Shown here: one piece after another, positions 24,670 to 33,138 of the stretch | How positions within the stretch are numbered: position 1 is the stretch's first letter | Layout of the letters: every line of letters begins with the position of its first letter | Assembly: GCF_000430625.1 (NCBI RefSeq) | Contig: NZ_AUMJ01000061.1 | Coordinates: 1-34,237 of the forward strand | Direction: 5' to 3' | DNA: 34,237 bases | Origin: Aneurinibacillus terranovensis DSM 18919 | GTDB lineage: Bacteria > Bacillota > Bacilli > Aneurinibacillales > Aneurinibacillaceae | Program-made: the position numbers and the translations under genes | The notes under the pieces: generated by a model | What the model was told of the DNA's origin: nothing | Databases searched by the model: none | The model's input: only the letters and a program-made list of their open reading frames with translations

Positions 24670-26052
24670 CTATTCTGAATGTACCGATTTGATAGTGGCC
24701 TCAGAATTGATATAATCGTCTACTTTTATTTCGTCATAACCAGGAATATATACTTTTAAATAGCGCATAGGTTCGCTGTTTAACGGAACGGTACAATCCA
24801 ATCCCATCTTAGAGCCTACTCCTTCCTCCGTAGACGGATCCAGTTTTGATCCCTGGGAACTGTGGACTAGTACTAAATCTTTTTCCGCTTGAAAGCGAGT
24901 TGCAATCGCCCACTCTACCTCTTCCATATTAAAAATATCGACTTCTTCATCCACAACAACGACATGTTTAATATCAAAACTATTGGCAAAGGCTGCGATA
25001 ATGGCATTTTTCGCCTCACCCTCGTTTCTTTTCTTAATGGAGACGATGGCGTGGTAGCGGCAGGTTCCACCTGGGCTCATGTGGACAGCCTTTACACTTG
25101 GAACAGTTTGACGGATGGTTTGGAACAAACTTGCCTCGCGAGGAATGCCTCCCAATAGAAGATGCTCATAGCCAGCTGGTACAATCGTATAAAAAATCGG
25201 ATTATTCCTGTGAGTAACCGCTGTAATTTGGACGACCTCCTTGTTACTACGCGGTCCGTAATATTTTGGAAATTCGCCAAAAGGTCCTTCCGGCTCACGC
25301 ACATGAGGTAGAATCTTACCTTCAAGCACAATTTCTGCAAAAGCAGGCACATCGATGTCAACCGTCTCACAACGAACCACTTCCAGCGGCTCTCCGCGTA
25401 GGGAACCCGCAATTTCCAGTTCATCGACTCCATATGGTGTACTCGCTTGCGAAGCCAGCAAAGTAACCGGATCGACTCCTATGACAATCGCACATTCCAA
25501 AGCCCTTCCTTCTTCCTCTGCCTGCTTGTACAGATGGAATGTATGGCGAGGAAGGATCAGCGCGCCCAGCTTGTCTTTTCCGGAAACCTGAAGACGATGA
25601 ATGGAAACGTTCTGCTTGCGGGTTACCGGATCACGAACAATAAACAGTCCTGCTGTAATATAGTTGCCCGAATCTTTCTCATGGTGAACAGGAATCGGAA
25701 ACATCTTCATCAAATTGATATTTTCTAGAATGATATTTTCCTTTACTGGAGCCTCGGTATGATCCACCAACCGACAGGGTGTTGGTGACGCTACCGCTTC
25801 AGTAAACTTAGGGATAATTCCGTGCTGATCGGTTTCCAACGCTTCAGCGAAATCTTCACGGCTGGAACAAATGCCGGAGACAACGGGAATTGAATATCCC
25901 TCTACCGCTGTAAAATAGGTTGCTTTTTTTCCATCCAACTTCTTGCTTACAGCAGCAACTTCATATTGTAAACTGACGTTTTTATCAATCACAGCCAATC
26001 GGTCTTTCGATTGAAGATACTGCATCCACGTTCGGAATGTCTTTGCTCTCAT
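24670..26052 (-). CDS. UbiD-family prenylated-FMN decarboxylase
   Basis: 460 residues from the ATG at 26052 (GGAGGAGACATTAGG upstream; an in-frame ATG at 26097 lacks a site). UbiD enzymes use prenyl-FMN to remove or add CO2 on alpha,beta-unsaturated or aromatic acids. The catalytic region REPEGPFGEFPKYYG shows the E-x4-E pair, and an arginine lies in VSIHRLQVSGKDKLGA, matching the conserved Arg-Glu-Glu set. Other blocks are CAIVIGVDPVTLLASQ and SKMGLDCTVPL. The cofactor partner UbiX is encoded 3 kb upstream in the same direction. The substrate cannot be read from sequence; context suggests an aromatic, furanic or muconate-like acid made by the adjacent oxidoreductases. Confidence 0.92.
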   Translation of the reverse strand: MRAKTFRTWMQYLQSKDRLAVIDKNVSLQYEVAAVSKKLDGKKATYFTAVEGYSIPVVSGICSSREDFAEALETDQHGIIPKFTEAVASPTPCRLVDHTEAPVKENIILENINLMKMFPIPVHHEKDSGNYITAGLFIVRDPVTRKQNVSIHRLQVSGKDKLGALILPRHTFHLYKQAEEEGRALECAIVIGVDPVTLLASQASTPYGVDELEIAGSLRGEPLEVVRCETVDIDVPAFAEIVLEGKILPHVREPEGPFGEFPKYYGPRSNKEVVQITAVTHRNNPIFYTIVPAGYEHLLLGGIPREASLFQTIRQTVPSVKAVHMSPGGTCRYHAIVSIKKRNEGEAKNAIIAAFANSFDIKHVVVVDEEVDIFNMEEVEWAIATRFQAEKDLVLVHSSQGSKLDPSTEEGVGSKMGLDCTVPLNSEPMRYLKVYIPGYDEIKVDDYINSEATIKSVHSE

Positions 26053-26140
26053 CCTAATGTCTCCTCCTATAATCCTTTTTCTGATTTTTATGCTCAAGTT
26101 TGCGGCTAGTCAGCCATGATAGTTTTATGATGAAGTATGA

Positions 26141-27328
26141 TTAAAATATTTCTTTTAGCAATTGTAACACTTCCGACTCGGATGGCTGACGTGGATTAAA
26201 CTTCATCATCCCGCTCTTGAACGAATCCTTAGCAATTTCGAAAAGCTTCTTCTCTGTTACATCCACTTCCCTCAAACGAGTTGGAAGTCCAATATCCTCT
26301 ACAAGCCGTGCAACAGCAGGACTTGCCTGAAGAGCCAGCTCTTCCGAATGCTCCCCCTTCATTCCCATTAACCCGGCAATCTTGGCCGCTTTATCCGGAC
26401 GGACAGTAGCATTAAATTCTACTACCTTTGGCAACAAGAGTCCTATGGCAACTCCATGCGGGACATGACAATGTCCGGAAAGAGCGCTGCCAATCGCATG
26501 GGCAAGACCCAAAAATCCGTTGTTAAACGCCATTCCTGCTAATAAACTGCCATGTGACATTCCGATTCGCGCTTCCATGTCGGAACCATTATGCACAGCA
26601 CGACTAAGGTACCTATTTACTGTATGGATTGCTTCTATCGCTAAAGCATCGGACGCCGGACTCGACCCGAGAGAGAAGAATGTTTCAATACCGTGGGCCA
26701 ATGCATCGATACCGGAAGCAGCGGTCATTTTCGCAGGCAAGCTCATAGTCAATGCCGGGTCGACCCATGCAATGGTTGGTGCCATATACTGACTGGTCAC
26801 AGTTACCTTCACATTATTTTGCCAATCGGAATAAACGCCAAAGTTCGTCACCTCACTCCCTGTGCCGGATGTAGTCGGGATAGCGAGCAGAGGAATCGTT
26901 GGAGCAACCGGAATCTGGTTTACTCCGGCATAATGACCGATATTTCCTCCATTGGCTGCAACGACGCGGATTCCCTTCGCTGTATCAATTGGACTTCCAC
27001 CACCGACCGCGACAATGCAGTCATAAGGTTTTTGCTGAAAAACTTCAACTCCACGGTCAATTGTCTCTAGGCTAGGGTCAGATTCTACATCTGTATAGAT
27101 ATCAAATTGAATTGCCGCTGCCTGCAACGAATCAGTCAATGCAGCGAGCAATCCAGCTGATTCAACTCCTTTATCTGTTACCATAAATATCCGTTTAACT
27201 CCAATTGATATAAGCTGTTGTCCAAATTTTTCCATTTTTCCGTACCCGAACTCAATAAGAGTAGGGAGATTAAATGAAAATTCAAAATTTATCGCCTTCA
27301 CTGCCGGGCTTATAGTCACTATATACAC
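26141..27328 (-). CDS. Iron-type (group III) alcohol dehydrogenase
   Basis: 395 residues. NAD(P)-binding GGGSPIDTAKG (109-119). Metal ligands D206 and H210 in GIDALAHGIE, H275 in LAHAIGSA and H289 in CHVPHG. It interconverts an alcohol and an aldehyde. It sits between the aldehyde dehydrogenase gene (20 bases upstream) and ubiD (about 90 bases downstream), so oxidation alcohol to aldehyde to acid to decarboxylation is suggested. Several ATG/GTG/TTG starts are possible; the annotated one follows GAAAAAGGAGTGTAT. Confidence 0.92.
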   Translation of the reverse strand: MYIVTISPAVKAINFEFSFNLPTLIEFGYGKMEKFGQQLISIGVKRIFMVTDKGVESAGLLAALTDSLQAAAIQFDIYTDVESDPSLETIDRGVEVFQQKPYDCIVAVGGGSPIDTAKGIRVVAANGGNIGHYAGVNQIPVAPTIPLLAIPTTSGTGSEVTNFGVYSDWQNNVKVTVTSQYMAPTIAWVDPALTMSLPAKMTAASGIDALAHGIETFFSLGSSPASDALAIEAIHTVNRYLSRAVHNGSDMEARIGMSHGSLLAGMAFNNGFLGLAHAIGSALSGHCHVPHGVAIGLLLPKVVEFNATVRPDKAAKIAGLMGMKGEHSEELALQASPAVARLVEDIGLPTRLREVDVTEKKLFEIAKDSFKSGMMKFNPRQPSESEVLQLLKEIF

Positions 27329-27349
27329 TCCTTTTTCATATAGTCGCTA

Positions 27350-28816
27350 TTAATCGATTTCAAAATGAATGTGCTTCGTTTCACAATATTCCATTAAGCC
27401 GTCAATTCCACGGGTACGTCCTTGACCACTTTGCTTATATCCACCAAATTCCGCTTCTGGAAAGTTCTTATTGTATGTGTTAATCCAAACTGTACCGGCT
27501 TTGATGCCTTTTGACATCCTCATAGCACGATTTACGTCTGTTGTCCAAACACCGGCAGATAGTCCAAAATCGGAATCATTAGCCATGACAAGTGCTTCTT
27601 CATCAGTAGAGAAGGATTGTACTGCTAGAATCGGCCCAAAAATTTCTTCCCGTACTACCCGGCAAGAGGACGCCAATTCATCAATGATCGTTGGAGCAAA
27701 GAAATAACCCTTATCGTAGTCCCCACCTGTTAGCCGATAACCGCCCGTAATGATTTTTCCTTCACGGCGGCCAATTTCACTATACTCTGCAACCAAATCC
27801 AACTGGCTTTGTGAAGCAACCGGCCCCATATCTGTCGTCTCATGAATTCCATTGCCCACCTGCAGATTTTCCGCATACTGTTTTAAGCGGAACACTACTT
27901 CATCTTTAATAGACTTATGTACTAACAATCGAGAACCTGCCATACAAATCTGTCCGGCAGAAATAAAGATGGATCGTCCAATTAAAGGAATCGCCTTATC
28001 CAAATTGGCATCTGGGAACACGACATTTGGTGATTTTCCGCCCAACTCCAACGCCAGTTTTTTGATATTGCTCGTTGCCATTTCCATTATCGTCTTACCG
28101 GTGGAAGTATCGCCGGTGAAACTGATCATATCGATTTTTTTGCTTTTTCCCATGGCTGCACCAATCGCACGCCCAGGTCCCGTTACAATACTCACAATTC
28201 CTTTTGTAAAGTCCGGAACTTGGTCAATCAGCTTGAAAATTTCCACGGATATTGCAGGTGTTAGGCTTGCCGGTTTCACAATTACTCCGTTACCAGCTGC
28301 CAAAGCAGGGGCCAACTCCCGAATCATGAGAAGGGCAGGCCAGTTCCAGGGACAAATAATCCCTACTACGCCAATCGGCTCCTTTGCAATGACACCAAAA
28401 TTATTGGGTTCAAGCTGGATCGAGCGTCCAAATATCGTTCGGGCCGCACCAGCAAAATATTTTAAAGTATCGATACAACCCGTTAGCTCTTGTCGTGACT
28501 CACGAATGGTTTTGCCCTGCTCCATCGTCAATACACGTGCAAGATGCTCTATATTTTCTTCCATTAATTGAGCTAACCCTAACAAAGCATTATAACGGCG
28601 CTTTGGATTATACCCCCAATCACTCTGGTTAAACGCATGAAATACCGTATCAATCGCTTGTTTCACATCCTGAACGGTTGAATTTTGCGCGTACCCTACA
28701 ACCTCACCCGTTGCTGGGTTTTTCGACTCCAGCAATTCTTTAGAGGAAGAATCTGTCCACTCCCCATTAATATAGTTGTAATAAATAACCTGTTTCGAGT
28801 TAGTTAATGTAGCCAT
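27350..28816 (-). CDS. NAD(P)-dependent aldehyde dehydrogenase
   Basis: 488 residues from the ATG at 28816, preceded by GAGGAGGAGAAAA; a longer start at 28837 would overlap ubiX and is less likely. Family marks are PWNWPALLMI (about 155), LALELGGKSPNVVF with the general-base Glu (about 260), SAGQICMAGSRL with the catalytic Cys (about 295) and EIFGPILAVQSF (about 390). It oxidises an aldehyde to the acid. It could be the 2-hydroxymuconic-semialdehyde step of a meta pathway or act on the aldehyde formed by the adjacent alcohol dehydrogenase. The exact substrate is not visible. Confidence 0.92.
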   Translation of the reverse strand: MATLTNSKQVIYYNYINGEWTDSSSKELLESKNPATGEVVGYAQNSTVQDVKQAIDTVFHAFNQSDWGYNPKRRYNALLGLAQLMEENIEHLARVLTMEQGKTIRESRQELTGCIDTLKYFAGAARTIFGRSIQLEPNNFGVIAKEPIGVVGIICPWNWPALLMIRELAPALAAGNGVIVKPASLTPAISVEIFKLIDQVPDFTKGIVSIVTGPGRAIGAAMGKSKKIDMISFTGDTSTGKTIMEMATSNIKKLALELGGKSPNVVFPDANLDKAIPLIGRSIFISAGQICMAGSRLLVHKSIKDEVVFRLKQYAENLQVGNGIHETTDMGPVASQSQLDLVAEYSEIGRREGKIITGGYRLTGGDYDKGYFFAPTIIDELASSCRVVREEIFGPILAVQSFSTDEEALVMANDSDFGLSAGVWTTDVNRAMRMSKGIKAGTVWINTYNKNFPEAEFGGYKQSGQGRTRGIDGLMEYCETKHIHFEID

Positions 28817-28827
28817 TTTTCTCCTCC

Positions 28828-29418
28828 TCAAGTCCATTTTTTAGCCTTCCCTATCGTTTGCTCCATTCCTTCCCACCGCGTAAACAAATTGGCTTCAATA
28901 TCGAATTGATCCAGTGCTTTCTGAATACTTTGATCTACAATATCATCAATCGTTTTGGGTAAATGATAGAAAGATGGAACCGGGGGAAGAATAACTCCTC
29001 CCATTTGAGTAACGCTCATCATATGTTGAATATGCCCCAGATGTAAAGGGGTCTCGCGCAGCATAAGCACCAGTTTTCTGCGTTCTTTTAATTGAACATC
29101 CGCAACTCTGGTCAGCAGTTCACTATTAAAACTATTAGCAATCCCTGCAAGCGTCTTTATGGAGCAAGGAGCAACAATCATTCCATTTACTTTAAAAGAC
29201 CCGCTTGAAATCGCGGCCCCCAAATCACGGTTGTCATATACTTTTGCAGCCATCCTGTATATATCTTGCGAACGATAATTCGTTTCGTATTCGATCGTTT
29301 TCAAGGCTGTTTCACTGATTACGAGGTGAACCTCGATTCCCAACCTGTGCAGCGCTTCCACGGTCCGAACACCATATATGGCACCGCTTGCACCTGAAAT
29401 CCCTACAACCATTCTCAC
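28828..29418 (-). CDS. ubiX: UbiX flavin prenyltransferase
   Basis: 196 residues. It makes prenylated FMN, the cofactor of UbiD. Rossmann-like FMN site GISGASG (6-12). Further blocks are MIVAPCSIKTLAGIANSF, LKERRKLVLMLRETPL (phosphate binding) and ILPPVPSFYHLPKTIDDIVD. Length matches the family. Start ATG 29418 after GGTGAACAAACGTGAGA. Its presence beside ubiD, rather than at a housekeeping site, indicates a dedicated supply for this pathway. Confidence 0.95.
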   Translation of the reverse strand: MRMVVGISGASGAIYGVRTVEALHRLGIEVHLVISETALKTIEYETNYRSQDIYRMAAKVYDNRDLGAAISSGSFKVNGMIVAPCSIKTLAGIANSFNSELLTRVADVQLKERRKLVLMLRETPLHLGHIQHMMSVTQMGGVILPPVPSFYHLPKTIDDIVDQSIQKALDQFDIEANLFTRWEGMEQTIGKAKKWT

Positions 29419-29449
29419 GTTTGTTCACCCCATCAGTCATTATAAAGAA

Positions 29450-30806
29450 TTATTGAAAATTGCCTTTTGTTTCTGGAATAATAAAACTTCCTATCAGATA
29501 AATGATATAGATTGCTATGGAAAAATAAGCAAGGGCATGAGGAATACTGCCGGTCCAACTGCTGGCCAACGATACAAACGTCGGCATAATACCGCCAAGC
29601 GCAAACCCTATGTTCCAGGAGATACCTGTACCGCTGGAACGAATGGCTGTCGGAAACCTCTCATTCAAAAAGATCATTACAGGTGCGTATCCGGCATTAC
29701 CTAATGCCGCAAGTCCCATAGCATACAACGTAATCGAAGTGACATCCGTTGAGTTCCCTAATCCTAACGCAAGCAGAGGCATCCCAATTATGTTCATAAT
29801 TCCGATAAGCACAAAGGATTTCTTTCTTCCAATCACATCGCTAAGATACCCGAATCCTAACGCAGAAACGATCGCAGCCACACTTGCTCCCATCAGAATA
29901 AATGATGCTGTAGAAGGCGGAATCTTGTTAACCATCTTCAAAAACGTCGGAAGGTATCCGGCTGTCAAATAGTAACCGGCACCACCAAAAACAATCATCA
30001 GGTTTACAAGTAATACCGATAGATATTTGGAAAACACAATACGAACTGGTGATTCTTCTAGCTTTGGTTGTTCCACCTTATTTTTTCCCTTCTCTTTACG
30101 CAATTGAACCCATAACGGGGATTCTTTCCAATGCCTTAAATACATAGATACCGAAGATAGAGCTAAGGATACCGCTAAAGAACATCATCCTCCAGCCCCA
30201 TTCGTTAAACGCTTCATTTGGAGACGCTGCCGAAACGATGAAATATACAATAGATGCCAGCAATGCTCCAAAACCAGCACCTCCACCGCCGATTATACCG
30301 GACATCGTTCCCCGCCACTGAGGCGGAACAGATTCAGTGCCGATCGTATGAGTAGCTACCACCCCGCCAACAAAAATCCCCTGAACTAAGCGAAGGACAA
30401 GAAAAATAATTGAAGCCATAATACCAACTTGATCAACTGTAGGCAGAACGCCGAACAACGCGGAAGCCACACCGACACCAACAAACGCTACGATCATAGC
30501 TCCTTTTCTCCCATGTTTATCAGCATATGCACCAAAAATGGCGGAACCGACCGGACGCATAATTAACGTCACCGCAAACGATGCGTAAACAGCAGCCAGA
30601 GAAAGCACAGGAATATCCGAAGGAAAGAACAGCTGGCCAACCACAGGCGCAACATAAAGCAGAATAAACAAATCAAAAAGATCCAAAGATCATCCTAAAA
30701 CAGATGCAATCGAAGCCCTTACCATTTGACGATTATCAACAGGTGGGATTGACGGGTTTGTATTTGAAGCAGTTGATACATTAGATGCACTGGATAGATT
30801 AGACAT
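29450..30806 (-). pseudogene. MFS transporter (aromatic/organic-acid type) with a nonsense codon and a frameshift
   Basis: The native start is ATG 30806 after GGGGGAGAAAT: MSNLSSASNVSTASNTNPSI and on to ASIASVLG, then TGA (30688-30690), then SLDLFDLFILLYVAPVVG. A tryptophan (TGG) is expected at that place. A second lesion near 30125 shifts the frame: VFKALE continues as KESPLWVQLRKEKGKNK in the next frame, an extra base in TTGGAAAG. Joined, it is about 450 residues with 12 helices, GAYADKHGRKGA after helix 2 and GYLSDVIGRKK in the second half. It resembles MHS-type uptake carriers for aromatic or small organic acids. Unless these are sequencing errors, it is inactive. Confidence 0.85.
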
Positions 30807-30890
30807 ATTTCTCCCCCTATACTTATGCCATGACTATTACCAAGCAATACTATAAATCCGACTTCTTATCTTGTGAACGAACATTGCTTT

Positions 30891-30922
30891 CATAGGGGAA
30901 AAGCCTTCTGGTTTCCCCTATG
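30891..30922 (-). terminator. Stem-loop after the larA-like gene
   Basis: CATAGGGGAAA (30891-30901) and TTTCCCCTATG (30912-30922) form a perfect 11-base stem just past the larA-like stop. No U-run follows on the minus strand, so it may protect or attenuate the transcript rather than fully stop it. The rest of the gap to the MFS gene (to 30806) shows only the ribosome site. Confidence 0.55.
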
Positions 30923-30927
30923 AGTCT

Positions 30928-32355
30928 TTATGAATTAACTAGGATTCCTCTTTGTTTCAGCCATTTCGGCATCAAGATATTATCAACTTTCGCACTAACC
31001 TTCGGAGCGATCTCCAATAGTTGATCCGCCAAGGAACGGCTCACATTGATACCACCGACTGCACCGTCAAACACAATCACTTTATCCGTTCCGGTCGTCT
31101 TGTAGGCAAACTTCATCGAATCGTCCAGGTTTTCTGCTACCATTGCATATTTCATATACTCCATATTTTGCGGATCATGTTCAAACAGATCCGCCTGTTC
31201 CTTTCCTACTACCAGCGTTGGCACCTGCTGTGAGAAGAAAGCGCTCGGATATCCGATCCACGCGTAATTATGCACTACCATTTTGATCGCAGGGTTGACT
31301 GGTTGTACATCCGGAATCAGTGGTTTTCCATCCTTTCCATACAACGCTTCCGTGTACCACGTATATGGTGCGAGCTTAACATCCAGGTCGAACAGATCGC
31401 AATTTGCTCCGACAAAGTTACAATAAATCACCCCAGCTGAGAATACATACGGAACCGGACAAGGGAAATCCAAACCGACAATACACTCATCAATTTCCCC
31501 TAACAACTGAAATACTTTCCCATAGTGACGCAGACCATCCAGAGTGATAATATCATTAATACGGTATAAGTCATTATCTGCTTCAATGCTAATTACACCG
31601 CTTGGAGACATGTTCATAAACACGGCTCCCACGAATTTGCTTTGCACAAACGGAGATTCGAAAATCGCTCTGGCCGTAAAATTCGCCCCCCGCGGTCCTA
31701 AATTTTGATGGTATGTCGACCGCGTTTCAATCCGCGCATAAGACATTCCAAACGGTTTCACCGCACGGTCTACCTGGCGGTGGAAATGGACTTCGCGTAC
31801 ATCACTGTTATGTACGTGGATAATCCAATCTGCGTCATATGTCCATTTCAGACCATAAAGTGTTCCGATTTCTGTTTCAATGGGAATGCCTTCATCAATT
31901 GGGGCCATTCCTCTGGCCCGGTCAAAATGCTTTTTCAAATCAAAACGTTTAATATATTCTTCTGTCTCCCGAAAACGAAGTCCCACTCCTGCACGCAAAC
32001 GGACTTCCTTGGCTCCTGTCCGTTTCTTCACCACGTCATAAACCGTTTTCAGTAATTCTGCATATGGCTCTCCGCCTAGGAGCGTAAATCCATGGTGGGA
32101 GGCCAGGATATTGACGGTATGGTTCGGCTGAATCATGGACAGATCAACTTTTTCCAATGCCGCTTCAGCATGGCGACGAATGGAGTAGATCCCTTCTTCA
32201 CTCGGATAAATGATCTCAGGGACATCTGGAAATAGTTCATTCAGCATCAGCGACGTCATATCTGGCAGATCAGCAAACCGCTTTTTCACCAATCCCGGAT
32301 CTACGCCATATCGCGAAGCCCGGGGGGCAAGAGGTTGAATCGGTGCACGGTACAT
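30928..32355 (-). CDS. Divergent LarA-family nickel-pincer-nucleotide enzyme
   Basis: 475 residues, longer than lactate racemase (about 425). Alignment by eye to Lactobacillus plantarum LarA places H190, K200 and H216 at the spacings of His174, Lys184 (covalent cofactor link) and His200 (nickel ligand), 10 and 16 residues apart. Local matches are REVHFHRQ against the EPHYFAG region and K+10/11 E-T in both. The upstream GIPIETEIGTLYGLKWTYDADWII fits the family segment before it. The THR segment with catalytic His108 appears as GLR (about 125-127) and the Arg75 site as SHH (86-88). So the cofactor site is kept but the acid/base set is changed, arguing for a different substrate or reaction. Its ATG overlaps the ferredoxin-gene stop (TAATG). 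LarB and LarE are encoded in the same island. Confidence 0.72.
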   Translation of the reverse strand: MYRAPIQPLAPRASRYGVDPGLVKKRFADLPDMTSLMLNELFPDVPEIIYPSEEGIYSIRRHAEAALEKVDLSMIQPNHTVNILASHHGFTLLGGEPYAELLKTVYDVVKKRTGAKEVRLRAGVGLRFRETEEYIKRFDLKKHFDRARGMAPIDEGIPIETEIGTLYGLKWTYDADWIIHVHNSDVREVHFHRQVDRAVKPFGMSYARIETRSTYHQNLGPRGANFTARAIFESPFVQSKFVGAVFMNMSPSGVISIEADNDLYRINDIITLDGLRHYGKVFQLLGEIDECIVGLDFPCPVPYVFSAGVIYCNFVGANCDLFDLDVKLAPYTWYTEALYGKDGKPLIPDVQPVNPAIKMVVHNYAWIGYPSAFFSQQVPTLVVGKEQADLFEHDPQNMEYMKYAMVAENLDDSMKFAYKTTGTDKVIVFDGAVGGINVSRSLADQLLEIAPKVSAKVDNILMPKWLKQRGILVNS

Positions 32356-33014
32356 TATTCTTCCCCCTTTTTAACTAGACAAGATTGATTGGATAGAGGG
32401 GCGTTGCGAATCTTATCCATGAAATCGATGTCTGCATCAAAATAAAAACCGCGTTGAGCATACTTCTCTTTCACCTCATCAGGAATATCCCAAATTGTTG
32501 GTGTCGCCCCATACCATTGGTACCGACCCGTTGGCGTTTCTGGTTGGATTCCCGCGGCACTCAGAAGGCGAATGGCCGGTTGGAGGCATTCCACGGTACA
32601 GCCTGTGCGCAAGCCGGTTGCCTGCGAAATTTTATCCGGAGAATCCGCTCCCTGAAGAATGGCGGCAGCCACCTCTTCCGCACGGGTGCTGGTACAGTAG
32701 CAAATGATTTGTTCCGGATGAAAATGTGCATCATAACAAATTTTCCGTACTTCTTCATAATCTGATTGACCAACATCCACGCCAATCATGCGCGATTTCT
32801 CCAACTTTGTCATCTCAATGGCATCAAACGGACAGCGCTGTTCGCAAGCGGTACAGCCTGTGCAGTTTTCCTCTTTGACTACTGCCAGCTTTCTATGCTT
32901 GGTTCCTGGAACTGGATCCATGGTAATGGCTAAGGTTGGACAGACTTGAGCGCAAATCTTACAGCCCGTACATTTATCATTGATAATGACTGCTGTCGTA
33001 TTAATTAAGCGCAT
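32355..33014 (-). CDS. Ferredoxin with two [4Fe-4S] clusters plus BFD-like [2Fe-2S] domain
   Basis: 219 residues. N-terminal cysteine sets C15-C18-C21-C25 and C51-C54-C57-C61 fit two [4Fe-4S] clusters. A BFD-like domain follows with CYC (105-107) and CTVEC (139-143), the usual CxC-N31-CxxxC arrangement for one [2Fe-2S]. The last 70 residues are not recognised (GRYQWYGATPTIWDIP). No membrane or export signal. Start ATG 33014, eight bases after GAGGAG; an ATG four bases earlier gives only five codons. It is translationally coupled to the larA-like gene, so it is probably the electron partner or a subunit of that enzyme. Classical lactate racemase needs no such partner. Confidence 0.85.
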   Translation of the reverse strand: MRLINTTAVIINDKCTGCKICAQVCPTLAITMDPVPGTKHRKLAVVKEENCTGCTACEQRCPFDAIEMTKLEKSRMIGVDVGQSDYEEVRKICYDAHFHPEQIICYCTSTRAEEVAAAILQGADSPDKISQATGLRTGCTVECLQPAIRLLSAAGIQPETPTGRYQWYGATPTIWDIPDEVKEKYAQRGFYFDADIDFMDKIRNAPLSNQSCLVKKGEE

Positions 33015-33063
33015 TCATTTCACTCCTCTCAGTATCAAATCGCATTAATCGTTTAAAATTTAA

Positions 33064-33081
33064 TTGCAAATATTATGCCAA
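33064..33081 (-). promoter_or_regulatory. Sigma-54 (-24/-12) promoter for the ferredoxin/larA-like unit
   Basis: On the minus strand TTGGCATAATATTTGCAA matches TGGCAC-N5-TTGCA with one change (T for C) and has GG and GC ten bases apart. It lies about 50 bases before the start codon. The leader downstream is closely related to that of the NadC-like unit, so both should answer to the same activator. I saw no clear copy of the GGAA-TTTCC dyads here; they may lie inside the permease remnant. Confidence 0.75.
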
Positions 33082-33138
33082 TTATAAATTCATAGAAATA
33101 TTGGAAGTATTAAATATAAAACTTCAGCACCTGGTATC

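Noticed and set aside
27852-28571. Long plus-strand open frame of 239 residues
   Set aside because: It lies wholly antisense to the aldehyde dehydrogenase gene, has no ribosome site and no recognisable domain; it is a codon-composition shadow.
28816-28837. Overlap of ubiX and the aldehyde dehydrogenase gene
   Set aside because: The ribosome site points to the start at 28816, which leaves a short gap instead.
29450-30686. Two separate small MFS genes
   Set aside because: They are consecutive halves of one carrier, joined by a one-base frameshift, with a further in-frame N-terminal part beyond a TGA.
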